Shown: positions 17,528 through 27,237, counted from the first letter of the stretch. The stretch is DNA of 64,000 bases from a bacterium (GCA_023228325.1 JALOBK010000001.1:806001-870000); one strand, 5' to 3'. The notes: a model not told the origin generated them from the sequence alone. Translations and numbers: made by a program.

Positions 17528-18718
17528 TCAGCCGAACACTTTATCCTTAAAATCGGGCACCCTGTTTATAAGTTTCCGCCAATCAGCGGCAAAATCGCCG
17601 TATTTTTTAAAGCGGTCATCTTCCTTCTCATAATCACTTTCAATCTTCGAAAGGATATCATCAACTTTGCCGGAAAAACAGTTTTCCTGAGCATCGCCGT
17701 GCCTGGATTTTAAAAACGCCGCCGATGATCTTATCCTGGGAATAAGGCCGCTTTCCAGAAACTTCCCCGGATACGGCTGAAGTGACGTAATGTACACCCT
17801 TGTGAATCCTCCCGGGTCCTCACTCTGTGTCCTTATCTTTTTTCTCATATGTATAAAAGAAGCCGCATCTTTCCTGAACCTGTCATATTCCCCGGCCTCA
17901 TCATATGTTCCGGTTCCCGCAGCCAGAAACTTACCGCATATGGCAATTCCCGCGCCGTTCATTTTTGCCGAAATCATATAATCGGTATCTTCCCGGCTTT
18001 CAATAAAAGGGTCGAAAGGCACTTTCTCAAACAATTTCCTGTGAAGGACCATACATCCGCCAAAATCAACTCTTTCCCCGTCGGGGATAGCGCCGCCGCC
18101 GGAGCGCTCATAAAGCTCTTTCACGGTGTTTTCTTCATCCCATGAACAGCCTTCCGCGTCAGGAAAACCGCCATATTTTTTTCTACGCGTAAAACCCAGC
18201 ACACCGTAGATGATACTTTCATCTTCAAGCCTTTTTTCAATTTTTTCCGCCGCGGCGTCCAGCGAAGGTTTTGAATCGATAAGATTAGGCCCGTCTACAA
18301 GGACTATGATTTCCGCGCCGGCGATATCCGCCGCAAGAAGCCCGAGGTTTTTCACCTGTGAAGGGTTGCCCGGCTCCACATATTTTGTCAATTCTCCGTA
18401 TCCGTTTATGGTCAGGATATCTCTTACCCTCGTCATTTCCCTGTAACTGAAAACCTTTATGTCGAGGCTGCCTTTCAGCGGGCCGGTTATCTCCCTCACT
18501 TTTTTCTGGGCCTTCAGATCGTAAGCCTTATGGTTCGACACCCCGACAACTATAACTGAAGCTTCGGGTTCAATTCCGGCAATCGCGGCGAGGATTGAAG
18601 GAAGGCCGTTTTCGGCGTCAATCGGCGTAAAATAACCGAACGCATAATCTTTCTTCATATTTTCCGCGCTGTTTGAAGGCGGCCCCCAGTAAGACAAAAT
18701 CACAAAAGTTTTTTTCAA
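17528..18718 (-). CDS. GT-A glycosyltransferase-like protein
   Basis: A 396-residue protein. It opens with KKTFVILSYWGPPS and has an early GLPSILAAIAGIEPEASVIVVGVSN segment, then IVLVDGPNLIDSK in place of a classic DXD, and FGGCMVLHRKLFEKVPFDPFIESREDTDYMISAKMNG, a typical GT-2 acceptor/ED motif. The donor is unknown. It may act on a cytoplasmic or surface glycan. Annotation as a GT-2-like enzyme is likely but not certain because the metal motif is unusual. Confidence 0.68.
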   Translation of the reverse strand: MKKTFVILSYWGPPSNSAENMKKDYAFGYFTPIDAENGLPSILAAIAGIEPEASVIVVGVSNHKAYDLKAQKKVREITGPLKGSLDIKVFSYREMTRVRDILTINGYGELTKYVEPGNPSQVKNLGLLAADIAGAEIIVLVDGPNLIDSKPSLDAAAEKIEKRLEDESIIYGVLGFTRRKKYGGFPDAEGCSWDEENTVKELYERSGGGAIPDGERVDFGGCMVLHRKLFEKVPFDPFIESREDTDYMISAKMNGAGIAICGKFLAAGTGTYDEAGEYDRFRKDAASFIHMRKKIRTQSEDPGGFTRVYITSLQPYPGKFLESGLIPRIRSSAAFLKSRHGDAQENCFSGKVDDILSKIESDYEKEDDRFKKYGDFAADWRKLINRVPDFKDKVFG

Positions 18719-18734
18719 TGTTTACCTCCGTACG

Positions 18735-19376
18735 TCAGGGTTTTTCTGTTTTTTCGGGATAAGAACATATTTTAGCGATACTGCATTTATAACAAACAGG
18801 CCTGCGGGCCCTGCACACCCTCCTGCCGTGAAAAATAAGCAGGTGGGAAAACATAGTCCACTTAGTTTTATCCAGGATTTTCATTAAATCAAATTCTATC
18901 TTTACCGGGTCTTTTTCCTTTGTCAGGCCGATCCTGCCGGACAGCCTTATGACATGAGTGTCTACAACTATGCCCGGAATCCCGAAAACATTTCCGAGTA
19001 TGACATTTGCCGTTTTCCGTCCGATACCCGGCAGCCCGGTCAGCTCTTCCATTGCAGACGGAACCTTTCCCCCGTGTTTCTCCACAATACCTTTGCAGCA
19101 GGCAATAATATTTTTTGCTTTGTTCCTGAAAAAACCCGTGCTTTTAATTTCCTGTTCGAGTTCATGCCGCGCCGCATTTGCGAATGCCGCGGCGGTTCGA
19201 TATTTCTTAAACAAGCGCGGGGTAACGATATTAACCCTCTCATCCGTGCACTGGGCGGATAATATGGTGGCAACCAGCAGCTGAAGCGGGGTAGAGAAGT
19301 TAAGCGCTGTTTTAGCGTCCGGATATTCTTTTAAAAGCAAACCGTATATTTTCTTGGCTCTGTCCTTCAGTTCCAT
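18735..19376 (-). CDS. nth: Endonuclease III (DNA glycosylase/AP lyase)
   Basis: About 213 residues from the ATG at 19376, preceded by GGGGAAA; two earlier in-frame starts are less well placed. It has the helix-hairpin-helix LPGIGRKTANVI with the catalytic lysine, the catalytic aspartate in VVDTHVIRL, and a complete iron-sulfur loop C-x6-C-x2-C-x5-C at the C-terminus (CRARRPVCYKCSIAKIC). It removes oxidised pyrimidines and nicks the abasic site in base excision repair. Confidence 0.95.
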   Translation of the reverse strand: MELKDRAKKIYGLLLKEYPDAKTALNFSTPLQLLVATILSAQCTDERVNIVTPRLFKKYRTAAAFANAARHELEQEIKSTGFFRNKAKNIIACCKGIVEKHGGKVPSAMEELTGLPGIGRKTANVILGNVFGIPGIVVDTHVIRLSGRIGLTKEKDPVKIEFDLMKILDKTKWTMFSHLLIFHGRRVCRARRPVCYKCSIAKICSYPEKTEKP

Positions 19377-19465
19377 GAATTTCCCCATTTCGAACAAATC
19401 TATTAAACGCTGATTTACGCTGAAAAAATTATGATTAAAATACGAAAAAACTCTTGAAACTTTTT

Positions 19466-19610
19466 AACCACAGATAGCTCAGATAATCACAGATAAAACT
19501 TTTAAATTTTTATTATATAATTTTTACTCTCTCTTTGTTCTTTTTACTATCCCCGCCTAAGGCGGGCAAGTGTGTAAATCCCTGCCTGCCGCAGGCAGGT
19601 GTTCAGTATT
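19466..19610. repeat. CACAGAT repeat and REP-like palindromes between nth and polX
   Basis: The 310-base gap holds an AACCACAGATAGCTCAGATA repeat (19,466-19,495), almost identical to the copy at 7786. It is followed by CCCGCCTAAGGCGGG and CTGCCTGCCGCAGGCAG palindromes near 19,550-19,600. No gene is seen here. Confidence 0.7.
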
Positions 19611-19685
19611 TCGGATTCAGCGCTTAGGATTTTCTTATATTTTCTAATCATATCCTTCCTGTGCCGTATCTGTATCCTGTTTTAA

Positions 19686-21413
19686 TTACCGCTTTTTAAT
19701 ATTATCGAAAAATTTCTTAATTTCATCGGCCGACATAGTATTCAAAACATCTTTTTTCTCAAGCCAGCCTTTTCTCGCGGCTCCCACGCCGTAAATTATA
19801 TCATCCAGGCCGCCGGCATTATGGGCATCGGGATTGATTGATACGGGTACGCCGCATTCCTTCGCCAGTTTACAGAATCTCCAGTCCAGGTCAAGTCTCT
19901 GGGGATGAGAATTAAGTTCTATGGATTTCCCTTCCGAAGAACATGCTTCTATTATTTTTTCAACATCAACTTCGTACCCTTCCCGCGTCAGCAAAAGCCT
20001 CCCCGTCAGATGTCCGATCATTGTTGTATATGGGTTTTTAACCGCTTTTATTATTCTTTCAGTCATATCTTCCTTTGTCATCTTAAATTTTGTGTGAATG
20101 GAAGCAATCACAAAATCGAATTTTTCAAGCACGGCTTTATCGTAATCTATGCTGCCGTCGGGGAAAATATCGACTTCAATGCCTTTGAATATCCTGAGGT
20201 TTTTGGTTTTCGCGTTCAACGAGTCTATCTCTTCCCATTGTTTCCTGAGTTTATCCTCGTTCAATCCGCCGGCATAATAAGCGCTTTTTGAGTGATCGCA
20301 TATTCCGATATATGAATAGCCTCTCTTTTTTGTTTCGGCCGCCATATCCTCAAGCGCAGTCGACCCGTCCGAATAAGAAGTATGGACATGAAGAAGGCCT
20401 TTTATGTCTTTTTCTTCGACAAGGCGGGGTATTTTCCCGTTTGAAGCCGCTTCTATTTCACCCCTGTCTTCTCTTAGTTCGGGCGGAATAAAAGATAAAC
20501 CCAGGGCGGTAAATATATCTTTCTCATTTTTGCACGGGATATTTTTACCTTTCCTGAACAGGCCGTATTCGTTCATTTTCATGTTTTTTGCTTTGGCCAG
20601 AGACCTCATTGCCGTGTTATGCTCCTTGCTTCCGGTAAAATGATGCAGAGCGTACGGGAATTCCTTATCCGACACAACCCTTATATCGGCATTTATCCCC
20701 ATGTCCAGTTTAACGCTGGTCTTTGTGCCGCCCCCGGCTATAACATCCTTCACGCCTTCCAAAGACGCGAAAATGTTCATAACCTTTTCGGAATCAGACG
20801 CGCCGGCGACAATATCTATATCGCCTATCAATTCTTTTTTTCTCCTTAAGCTCCCCGCTATTTCTATTCTCTTAATATTGCCCTTTCCCTTTTTCTTCAG
20901 AAGGCCCTGTATCCTGACCGCTTCCCGCAACGCGTCGGATACCAGGAATTTATTCCGGTTCGAGCTGAGGTACTGAATTCCCTTGAGGATGTTTTCCTGC
21001 GTTTTGCCGCCAAACCCGTCTAAAGACGCTATTTTGTTTTTCCTGCATGCTTCTTCCAGGCCCCGCACGGTTTTTATCCCGAGCTTTTCATAAATCGCCC
21101 GGATTTTTTTTGGCCCAAGCCCTTCTATGGAAAGCATCTCCGTCATTCCCGCTGGAATCGAGCCCTTAAGCTCATCATAGTATTTGATATGTCCGGTCTC
21201 TGAAAATTCTTCTATCCTTTCAGACAAGCCTTTGCCTATGCCCGGTATGCCGGAAAGACTTCCTTCTTTCACGGCTTTTTCCAGCGGACCATGGTACTGT
21301 CCTATCGCTCTTGCGGCGTTATGATAGGCTCTGACCTTAAAAGGATTTTCACCTTTAAGCTCTAAAAGCGTTCCGATACTTTCCAATAATTCCGCTAATC
21401 TGTCTTTATCCAT
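19686..21413 (-). CDS. polX: Family X DNA polymerase with PHP domain
   Basis: A 575-residue protein of normal bacterial PolX length. The N-terminal part has helix-hairpin-helix motifs (GIPGIGKGLSERI, IEGLGPKKIRAIY) and a nucleotidyltransferase palm with GDIDIVAGAS. The C-terminal PHP domain has the metal-binding motifs HVHTSYSDG, GICDHS, IASIHTKF and INPDAH, so 3'-5' exonuclease or AP-endonuclease activity is expected. It would fill short gaps in base excision repair, which fits the neighbouring nth gene. Confidence 0.94.
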   Translation of the reverse strand: MDKDRLAELLESIGTLLELKGENPFKVRAYHNAARAIGQYHGPLEKAVKEGSLSGIPGIGKGLSERIEEFSETGHIKYYDELKGSIPAGMTEMLSIEGLGPKKIRAIYEKLGIKTVRGLEEACRKNKIASLDGFGGKTQENILKGIQYLSSNRNKFLVSDALREAVRIQGLLKKKGKGNIKRIEIAGSLRRKKELIGDIDIVAGASDSEKVMNIFASLEGVKDVIAGGGTKTSVKLDMGINADIRVVSDKEFPYALHHFTGSKEHNTAMRSLAKAKNMKMNEYGLFRKGKNIPCKNEKDIFTALGLSFIPPELREDRGEIEAASNGKIPRLVEEKDIKGLLHVHTSYSDGSTALEDMAAETKKRGYSYIGICDHSKSAYYAGGLNEDKLRKQWEEIDSLNAKTKNLRIFKGIEVDIFPDGSIDYDKAVLEKFDFVIASIHTKFKMTKEDMTERIIKAVKNPYTTMIGHLTGRLLLTREGYEVDVEKIIEACSSEGKSIELNSHPQRLDLDWRFCKLAKECGVPVSINPDAHNAGGLDDIIYGVGAARKGWLEKKDVLNTMSADEIKKFFDNIKKR

Positions 21414-21495
21414 ATTTTACTTATGTATTTTACCTGATTATTGTATAATGTCTTTTACCAAATTAAACTATTTTTTGCAAATCTCAAAAAATATT

Positions 21496-22050
21496 ATGGA
21501 AAAACTCATAGAACAACTTTTAAAAGAACTCGGCGAAGACCCGAAAAGAGAGGGCCTGGCCAAAACTCCTTTAAGGGTAAAAGAGTCTCTTCTATTCCTG
21601 ACAAAAGGGTATAGGGAAGACCCGAATAAACTCCTGTCAGAATCCGTGTATGAGGAAAAATATGATGAAATGGTCATTCTGAAGGATATAGAAATGTTCA
21701 GCATGTGTGAACACCACCTGCTGCCGTTCTACGGCAAATGCCATGTCGCGTACCTGCCGGATAAAAAGGTCATAGGATTGTCTAAAATACCAAGGCTCGT
21801 TGAAATTTACAGCCGCAGGCTTCAGGTGCAGGAAAGACTGACCACCCAAATCGCGCAAACCCTTCAGGATGTAATAAAACCGCTCGGAGTGGCCGTAGTC
21901 ATAGAAGCCTTTCATCTCTGCATGGCAATGAGAGGGGTGGAAAAACAAAACGCGTACTGCACTACAAGCGCGATGCTCGGCGCTTTCCGGTCGAACAGCA
22001 AAACAAGGATGGAATTTATCAACCTGCTCGGGGCAAGAAAGAACTTTTAA
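21496..22050 (+). CDS. folE: GTP cyclohydrolase I
   Basis: 184 residues from the ATG at 21496; the in-frame sequence before it is unlike the family. Zinc ligands lie in MCEHHLLPFYG and in the later LCMAMRG, and the GLSKIPRLVEIYSRRLQVQERLT segment is highly conserved. It converts GTP to dihydroneopterin triphosphate, the first step of folate synthesis. It may be co-transcribed with ccdA 5 bases later. Confidence 0.96.
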   Translation: MEKLIEQLLKELGEDPKREGLAKTPLRVKESLLFLTKGYREDPNKLLSESVYEEKYDEMVILKDIEMFSMCEHHLLPFYGKCHVAYLPDKKVIGLSKIPRLVEIYSRRLQVQERLTTQIAQTLQDVIKPLGVAVVIEAFHLCMAMRGVEKQNAYCTTSAMLGAFRSNSKTRMEFINLLGARKNF

Positions 22051-22055
22051 TTCAT

Positions 22056-22781
22056 ATGGAACAGGAAATAAATGTTACATACTTTCTGGCATTTTTTTAC
22101 GGGTTCCTGTCTTTTCTTTCGCCCTGCATTTTCCCTCTTATCCCGTCCTATATATCTTTTATGACAGGAACTTCGATTGACCAGTTGTCATCTTCGGGCA
22201 ACAGGTTGAAAAATCTTCTGACCATGATCTTCAGTTCCCTGCTTTTCATACTCGGATTTTCCCTGGTATTCATCAGCCTGGGCGCCTCAGCTTCAATAAT
22301 AGGGACAGCATTTTTCGGCGCTAAAAGAATTATTGAAATCATAGGCGGCCTGCTGCTTATCGTGCTCGGTATCCATATGAGCAGGCTGGTAAACATACCT
22401 TTTCTTAATTTCGAAAAAAAAATCCATATCAGGAAAAAACCTTTCGGTTTTCTCGGCTCTTTTGCTTTAGGCCTTGTTTTCGCGGCGGGATGGACACCGT
22501 GTCTCGGGCCGCTTGCCGCGGCGGTTATAACATTCGCAAGCCAGACTAAAAGTATTTCCCAGGCTGTCTTGTTAATGCTGATTTTCTCGCTGGGAATAGG
22601 GCTGCCTTTTATGATCGTATCGGTCGGGCTGCAGAGTTTTCTTCAATTCAGCTCTTTCCTGAAAAAATACCTTGGCAAAATCCAGGTAGCATCAGGCGTG
22701 CTTATACTGCTTACGGGAATCCTGTTTATCAGCGGCAAATTTGAACTGCTGACATCCTTTATAACCAATCTTTTTTATTAA
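22056..22781 (+). CDS. ccdA: CcdA-type thiol-disulfide transmembrane protein
   Basis: A 241-residue integral membrane protein with six predicted membrane segments. The two redox cysteines are in FLSPCIFPLIPSY and GWTPCLGPLAAA. The family carries electrons from cytoplasmic thioredoxin to periplasmic proteins for cytochrome c maturation or disulfide reduction. No cytochrome biogenesis partner lies nearby, so the acceptor is unclear. Confidence 0.92.
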   Translation: MEQEINVTYFLAFFYGFLSFLSPCIFPLIPSYISFMTGTSIDQLSSSGNRLKNLLTMIFSSLLFILGFSLVFISLGASASIIGTAFFGAKRIIEIIGGLLLIVLGIHMSRLVNIPFLNFEKKIHIRKKPFGFLGSFALGLVFAAGWTPCLGPLAAAVITFASQTKSISQAVLLMLIFSLGIGLPFMIVSVGLQSFLQFSSFLKKYLGKIQVASGVLILLTGILFISGKFELLTSFITNLFY

Positions 22782-22794
22782 ACGGAGGTTAATC

Positions 22795-23109
22795 ATGAAA
22801 GTCATAGCTGTGTTATCCTGTTTTATTCTGTTTGTGCTGGCCTTCACGGACTGCATGCCGGAAGAAAGAATTATCCGCAGGACCTATCGTTCGGGCGGAC
22901 CTTTTTATGAATCCGAAGAGATAGTTACAACAGAGTATGCCCCCGTAACACGCTCTTCGCGCACAACAATAATAGAGCGCCCCGGCGAAACAGTGGTGAT
23001 TTATCCTTCAAGAAGGGTTAGAGTAAACCCGAACAGAGGCTATATTTACCAGACCGACCGTTACTCGACTTCTACAGTCACGCAGGAAACTGTCGAGATA
23101 GTAGAATAG
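22795..23109 (+). CDS. Small secreted Arg/Thr-rich protein, unknown
   Basis: A 104-residue protein with a good ribosome site (AACGGAGG) and a hydrophobic N-terminal signal. The mature part is rich in Thr, Ser, Arg, Tyr and Val (for example TRSSRTTIIERPGETVVIYPSRRVRV) and should form beta structure or be disordered. A cysteine follows the signal (FTDC), but the site is not a clean lipobox. I do not recognise the family. Confidence 0.62.
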   Translation: MKVIAVLSCFILFVLAFTDCMPEERIIRRTYRSGGPFYESEEIVTTEYAPVTRSSRTTIIERPGETVVIYPSRRVRVNPNRGYIYQTDRYSTSTVTQETVEIVE

Positions 23110-23115
23110 GATAAA

Positions 23116-23370
23116 TCAGTGCAAGCGGTTATTTTTAGGAAGAAAGAAAGTTTGTTCCTGGGTTGATTCCGAAATGTCTTCCAGTATATCCGCGATTTCC
23201 TCAAAATTGATTTCGCCTGCGGGCGAGTCAAAAAGAAGAAACGATATCATGTTTTTTATCTTATCAACAGCTTCTTCAAAATTGCTGCCACGGGCCGAAA
23301 CACCGAGTTCGGGACAATGAACTTCAAAACCCGAACCTTCTTTTTGGCTGACTTTTATTGAAAAACGCAT
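23116..23370 (-). CDS. HicB-like orphan protein
   Basis: About 84 residues from the ATG at 23370, which has GGAGA in front. MRFSIKVSQKEGSGFEVHCPELGVSARGSNFEEAVDKIKNMI matches the ferredoxin-like HicB antitoxin fold. A HicA toxin gene is absent on both sides and no C-terminal DNA-binding helix is seen, so it is more likely a solitary HicB-like protein than an active toxin-antitoxin pair. Confidence 0.6.
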   Translation of the reverse strand: MRFSIKVSQKEGSGFEVHCPELGVSARGSNFEEAVDKIKNMISFLLFDSPAGEINFEEIADILEDISESTQEQTFFLPKNNRLH

Positions 23371-23404
23371 TGTTATCTCCATTTAGTGAAAAGAACCTGT
23401 TAAT

Positions 23405-24337
23405 TTATTCATTAGTGCATTTGCACATCTTTAAAACACCCTGCCATGCCTGGTCCGTATCTTTCTGAATCTCTTCAAGCAAATGTTCATTCCCTTTTTT
23501 GAAGAGATGCCTGAACCGAGCCTGTAACTTTAAAAATTCAGATACGGGTTTTTTCCGGTCTTTTGGATCGTACGTCAGTGTATACTTACCGTTTTCAACT
23601 TCATATAAAGGCCAGAAACATGTTTCTTTCGCGAGGCGACCTATTTCAATCGTTTTACTGGGATCGTATCCCCAGCCGAGACGGCAGGGTTGAAATACAT
23701 TAATGAATTTCGGCCCTGTTATGGAAAGAGCTTTTTCCACTTTCTTTGTAAGATCCGCCCATTCGCCGACGACTGTCTGCGCGACATACGGCACATGATG
23801 CGCGACAAGCACCGCGGTAAGGTCTTTTCTTTTCTGTGATTTACCCTGTTCGACTTTACCCGCGGGCGCTGTTGTCGTATTCGCGCCTTTCGGAGTAGCG
23901 CTCGACCTTTGTATGCCCGTGTTCATATAAGCCCCGTTATCATAACAAACATAAAGGATATCATGGCCTCTTTCCATTGCCCCGGAAAGCGATTGGAGCC
24001 CTATATCATATGTTCCGCCGTCACCGCCGAAAGCGATAAATTTCAGATCTTTATCGTATTTTTTCTGTTTTTTCAATGATTGATAACAGGCTTCGACGCC
24101 GCTTACGGTCGCTGCCGCATTTTCAAACGCGCTGTGTAAAAAAGGGACGTTCCACGAGGTGTAGGGAAATATGGTGGAAAACACTTCAAGACATCCCGTC
24201 GCATTCACGACCACTGCATTCCCGTCCGTAGCCATCATTACCTGTCTTGCCACTATAGCGGCCCCGCATCCCGCGCAACCGCGGTGTCCGTTCGTAAAAA
24301 ATTTAGGTTTTTTCGCCAATTCCTTTAAAGTAGCCAT
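23405..24337 (-). CDS. porB: Pyruvate:ferredoxin oxidoreductase, beta subunit (thiamine diphosphate)
   Basis: A 310-residue subunit. An N-terminal GCAGCGAAIVARQV provides cluster-ligand cysteines, and GGDGGTYDIGLQSLSGAMERG is the thiamine diphosphate and magnesium site; another conserved cysteine lies near CRLGWGYDP. It is the last gene of a porG-porD-porA-porB run on the minus strand. The enzyme converts pyruvate and CoA to acetyl-CoA, CO2 and reduced ferredoxin. The closely related 2-oxoisovalerate enzyme cannot be fully excluded. Confidence 0.92.
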   Translation of the reverse strand: MATLKELAKKPKFFTNGHRGCAGCGAAIVARQVMMATDGNAVVVNATGCLEVFSTIFPYTSWNVPFLHSAFENAAATVSGVEACYQSLKKQKKYDKDLKFIAFGGDGGTYDIGLQSLSGAMERGHDILYVCYDNGAYMNTGIQRSSATPKGANTTTAPAGKVEQGKSQKRKDLTAVLVAHHVPYVAQTVVGEWADLTKKVEKALSITGPKFINVFQPCRLGWGYDPSKTIEIGRLAKETCFWPLYEVENGKYTLTYDPKDRKKPVSEFLKLQARFRHLFKKGNEHLLEEIQKDTDQAWQGVLKMCKCTNE

Positions 24338-24346
24338 TTTCTTCTC

Positions 24347-25534
24347 CTATTCCCTAACACCAAGATAGGTGACATTTTCATCAAATTGCTTTTTTGCCCG
24401 GGCTAAATCATCTATATCATTATATATCGATTCAAGTTCGCTAATCTGTACGTCTCTGCCTCCTAAACCATAAACATAAGAATGTATTTTGGGTTTCCTG
24501 TCATTATTATAAAGAGCCGCTTTTGTCTCAACGGCAAGAGGCCCTTCAAGCCCGCTCATAGCGTCGGACCTGTCCATTATAGCCAGAGCTTTAAGACCGG
24601 AAACGACCTGCGCCAACTCATCGGCGGGGAAAGGCCTGAAAACACGCATTTTTATAAGCCCTACTTTTTTGCCGGCCTTTCTCATGTTATCAACCGCGAC
24701 TTTTGCCGTTCCCGTTAATGAACCCATTGCAAGAATGGCGACATCGGCATCATCAATTTTGTAAGTGTCAAAGAAACTGTATTTCCTGCCGAACTTAGTC
24801 CCGAATTCTTCGCAGCACTCTTTAATAACGCCCTTTGCCCTGCGCATAGCGTCAATGGCAACCATCTTATGCTCGAAATAATAATCCTGCAGGTCAAGAC
24901 ACCCGATCGTTATCTTTTTCTCCGGATTCAAAAGCCATGTTTTCGGGTCGTATTTGCCTATATACTTTTTAACCTCTTCATCGGGTATAAGATCTATATT
25001 CGCCATGCAATGGGAAATAATAAAACCGTCGGTAGAAACCATCATGGGCAGTCTGATTTTTTCCGCTATTTTAATGCCCATCAATATACTGTCATACGCT
25101 TCCTGCGCATCCTCGCAATAAATCTGCATCCAACCTGAATCCCTGACAAACATCGTATCCGAATGGTCGCAATGGATGTTTATGGGAGCCGAAATTGTCC
25201 TGTTTACTTCAGGCATCACTATGGGAAGCCTGAGCGAGCTCGCGATAGGAAGCATCTCGGCCATAAGCATAAGTCCCTGGCTTGAAGTAGCGGTCATACA
25301 CCTGCCTCCCGCGGCGGCGGCTCCTATTGTAGCGCTCATCGCAGAATGTTCGCTTTCCACAGTTACAAACTCGGTATCAACCAGCCCGTCGGCGACAAAT
25401 CCGGCGAATATCTGGGCGATTTCAGTCGCGGGAGTTATGGGATATGCTGCTACTACGTCAGGATTAATCTGGCGCATTGCCTCAGCCATTGCCTCGTTTC
25501 CCGTCTTGGCGACTGTTAACTTTTTATCAGCCAT
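24347..25534 (-). CDS. porA: Pyruvate:ferredoxin oxidoreductase, alpha subunit
   Basis: A 395-residue subunit with the GNEAMAEAMRQINPDVVAAYPITPATEIAQ start typical of the family, then the EHSAMSATIGAAAAGGRCMTATSSQGL segment, and a C-terminal transketolase-like part (AILAMGSLTGTAKVAVDNMR). It forms the other half of the active site with the beta subunit, 9 bases downstream. Four separate subunits is the ancestral arrangement of this enzyme. Confidence 0.94.
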   Translation of the reverse strand: MADKKLTVAKTGNEAMAEAMRQINPDVVAAYPITPATEIAQIFAGFVADGLVDTEFVTVESEHSAMSATIGAAAAGGRCMTATSSQGLMLMAEMLPIASSLRLPIVMPEVNRTISAPINIHCDHSDTMFVRDSGWMQIYCEDAQEAYDSILMGIKIAEKIRLPMMVSTDGFIISHCMANIDLIPDEEVKKYIGKYDPKTWLLNPEKKITIGCLDLQDYYFEHKMVAIDAMRRAKGVIKECCEEFGTKFGRKYSFFDTYKIDDADVAILAMGSLTGTAKVAVDNMRKAGKKVGLIKMRVFRPFPADELAQVVSGLKALAIMDRSDAMSGLEGPLAVETKAALYNNDRKPKIHSYVYGLGGRDVQISELESIYNDIDDLARAKKQFDENVTYLGVRE

Positions 25535-25558
25535 GTTTTTGCTCCTTTTTACAAAATT

Positions 25559-25885
25559 CTATTTCTGAAATTTTTTTTCATCTTCCATAATTATAGGGCG
25601 CTTGGAAACATCGTCTTTGCCTTTTCCCTTGTTTACGGGGCATTCATTCGCGCATATCCCGCAGCCTTTACAGTGATCGTAGTCATAACCCGTAACTTTA
25701 CCGTCTTCCACTATTATCGCCGCATCGGGACAGACAACCCAGCAGGTAAGGCATTGGATACAATTTTCCTTGTGGAAAACCGGCCTTTGGCTCCGCCAGT
25801 CGCCGGTTTTGAACTCAGCAGATGTGCCTGCTTCTATCGAATCAGCATCCGGAAGTTCTTTCCATCCCAATTTTCTCTTTTCCAT
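25559..25885 (-). CDS. porD: Pyruvate:ferredoxin oxidoreductase, delta subunit (2[4Fe-4S])
   Basis: A 108-residue ferredoxin-like subunit with two CxxCxxCxxxCP motifs (CIQCLTCWVVCP and CKGCGICANECP). It passes electrons from the beta subunit to free ferredoxin. It overlaps porG at the start/stop junction by one base. Confidence 0.94.
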   Translation of the reverse strand: MEKRKLGWKELPDADSIEAGTSAEFKTGDWRSQRPVFHKENCIQCLTCWVVCPDAAIIVEDGKVTGYDYDHCKGCGICANECPVNKGKGKDDVSKRPIIMEDEKKFQK

Positions 25886-26466
25886 CAGCTTTTTACCTCC
25901 TCATAAGCCCTTTTGATAGCTTTAAGGTTCCCATCAACTACTTCAGGCTTGTTCCTGAATTTCTTTTCGAGCTTTTTCTTCATATCCTCAAGAACATGTT
26001 CTATGTTAAGTTTGCCGTAAACTTTCACAAGGGCTCCCAGCATCGGGGTGTTGGGGATATCCCGCCCTATTTCCTTTTTGGAAATGCCCGAAGCGTCCAC
26101 CGTGTAAACCTTGATGCCCTTGTCCTTAATTTTCAGTTCTTCCGCAATTTTTTCAGGTGTCTTTTCGGTGTTGATTATTATCGTGTCCCCTTTATCCAGA
26201 CCCTGAAAAACATCGACGGTAGCGATCAGTGTCGGGTCAAGAACGACAACTATATCGGGATTGGTCACGCCGCAATGCAGGGTAATGGGTTCCTGGCTTA
26301 TCCTGTTAAACGACTGGACAGGAGCTCCCATTCTTTCGGGACCGTATTCCGGGAATGCCTGGATATGCTGACCAAGACTCATAGCAGCTTCGCCAAAAAG
26401 CAATGCTGCCGTCTTGGCGCCCTGTCCTCCCCGCCCGTGCCACCTTATTTCAGTAAGATTGCCCAT
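25885..26466 (-). CDS. porG: Pyruvate:ferredoxin oxidoreductase, gamma subunit
   Basis: About 193 residues from the ATG at 26466; the GTG at 26481 is part of the GAGGAG ribosome site. WHGRGGQGAKTAALLFGEAAM is the hallmark of the gamma subunit. It is first in the four-gene operon and so probably sits nearest the promoter, in the 140-base gap to recR. Confidence 0.93.
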   Translation of the reverse strand: MGNLTEIRWHGRGGQGAKTAALLFGEAAMSLGQHIQAFPEYGPERMGAPVQSFNRISQEPITLHCGVTNPDIVVVLDPTLIATVDVFQGLDKGDTIIINTEKTPEKIAEELKIKDKGIKVYTVDASGISKKEIGRDIPNTPMLGALVKVYGKLNIEHVLEDMKKKLEKKFRNKPEVVDGNLKAIKRAYEEVKS

Positions 26467-26608
26467 ATTAAATCTCCTCACAATTGTATTTTATATTGCC
26501 GGATTATATTTGAATGATAGAAAAATATCCCGTAACGTTATCACGAGCCGATTATTTAGTCAAGCCCCTTATTTAACTGAATTTTTTAAATATATTTTCC
26601 GGAACCGG

Positions 26609-27208
26609 TTATATTTCCCGCCTTCCTTCAAGAGCTTTTGATATCGTTACCTTATCCACATAATCAAGCAGTCCGCCTACGGGCAAGCCGAACGCTATCC
26701 TTGTTACTTTAACTTTGAACGGCTTGATTTCTTCGGCAAGATAAACGGAAGTGGCTTCCCCGTCAACATCCGAATTAGTCGCAAGAATAACTTCTCTGAA
26801 TTTTCCCTTCTTAATTCTTCCCAGAAGCTGTGTTACCGTAAGGTGTTCGGGGCCTATCCCGTCAAGAGGAGAAATCCTTCCTTTAAGGACATGATAAAGC
26901 CCGTTGTAATCCGAAGTCGCTTCAATCGAATATACTTCTTTCGGCTCTTCGACGATACACAGCATGTTCCTGTCCCTGGTTTCGGAAGAACATATATCAC
27001 AAATATCGCCGTCGGAAAAAGAGTGGCACAGCATGCATTCCCTGACGGAAGAAAAAACGTCGTTTATTGAACCGGCAAGAGCAAAGGATTCTTCTTTCCC
27101 TCTTCTGAGCATATCGAGCGCTATCCTCTCGGCGCTTCTTTTGCCGATTCCGGGAAGCTTTTGCAGCTCTGATATCAATTTTTCGATAGATTTGGGATAA
27201 CCGGGCAT
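26609..27208 (-). CDS. recR: Recombination protein RecR
   Basis: A 199-residue protein of normal length. It has a helix-hairpin-helix (LPGIGKRSAERIALD), a C4 zinc finger (CMLCHSFSDGDICDIC) and a TOPRIM domain (LCIVEEPKEVYSIEAT...NSDVDGEAT). With RecF and RecO it loads RecA on gapped DNA. It follows ybaB in the conserved dnaX-ybaB-recR order. Confidence 0.96.
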   Translation of the reverse strand: MPGYPKSIEKLISELQKLPGIGKRSAERIALDMLRRGKEESFALAGSINDVFSSVRECMLCHSFSDGDICDICSSETRDRNMLCIVEEPKEVYSIEATSDYNGLYHVLKGRISPLDGIGPEHLTVTQLLGRIKKGKFREVILATNSDVDGEATSVYLAEEIKPFKVKVTRIAFGLPVGGLLDYVDKVTISKALEGRREI

Positions 27209-27237
27209 AATTTTACCAGATTCCTTTAAACAGGTCT

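Noticed and set aside
23116..23370. A HicAB toxin-antitoxin pair
   Set aside because: No HicA-sized gene with its dsRNA-binding pattern on either side.
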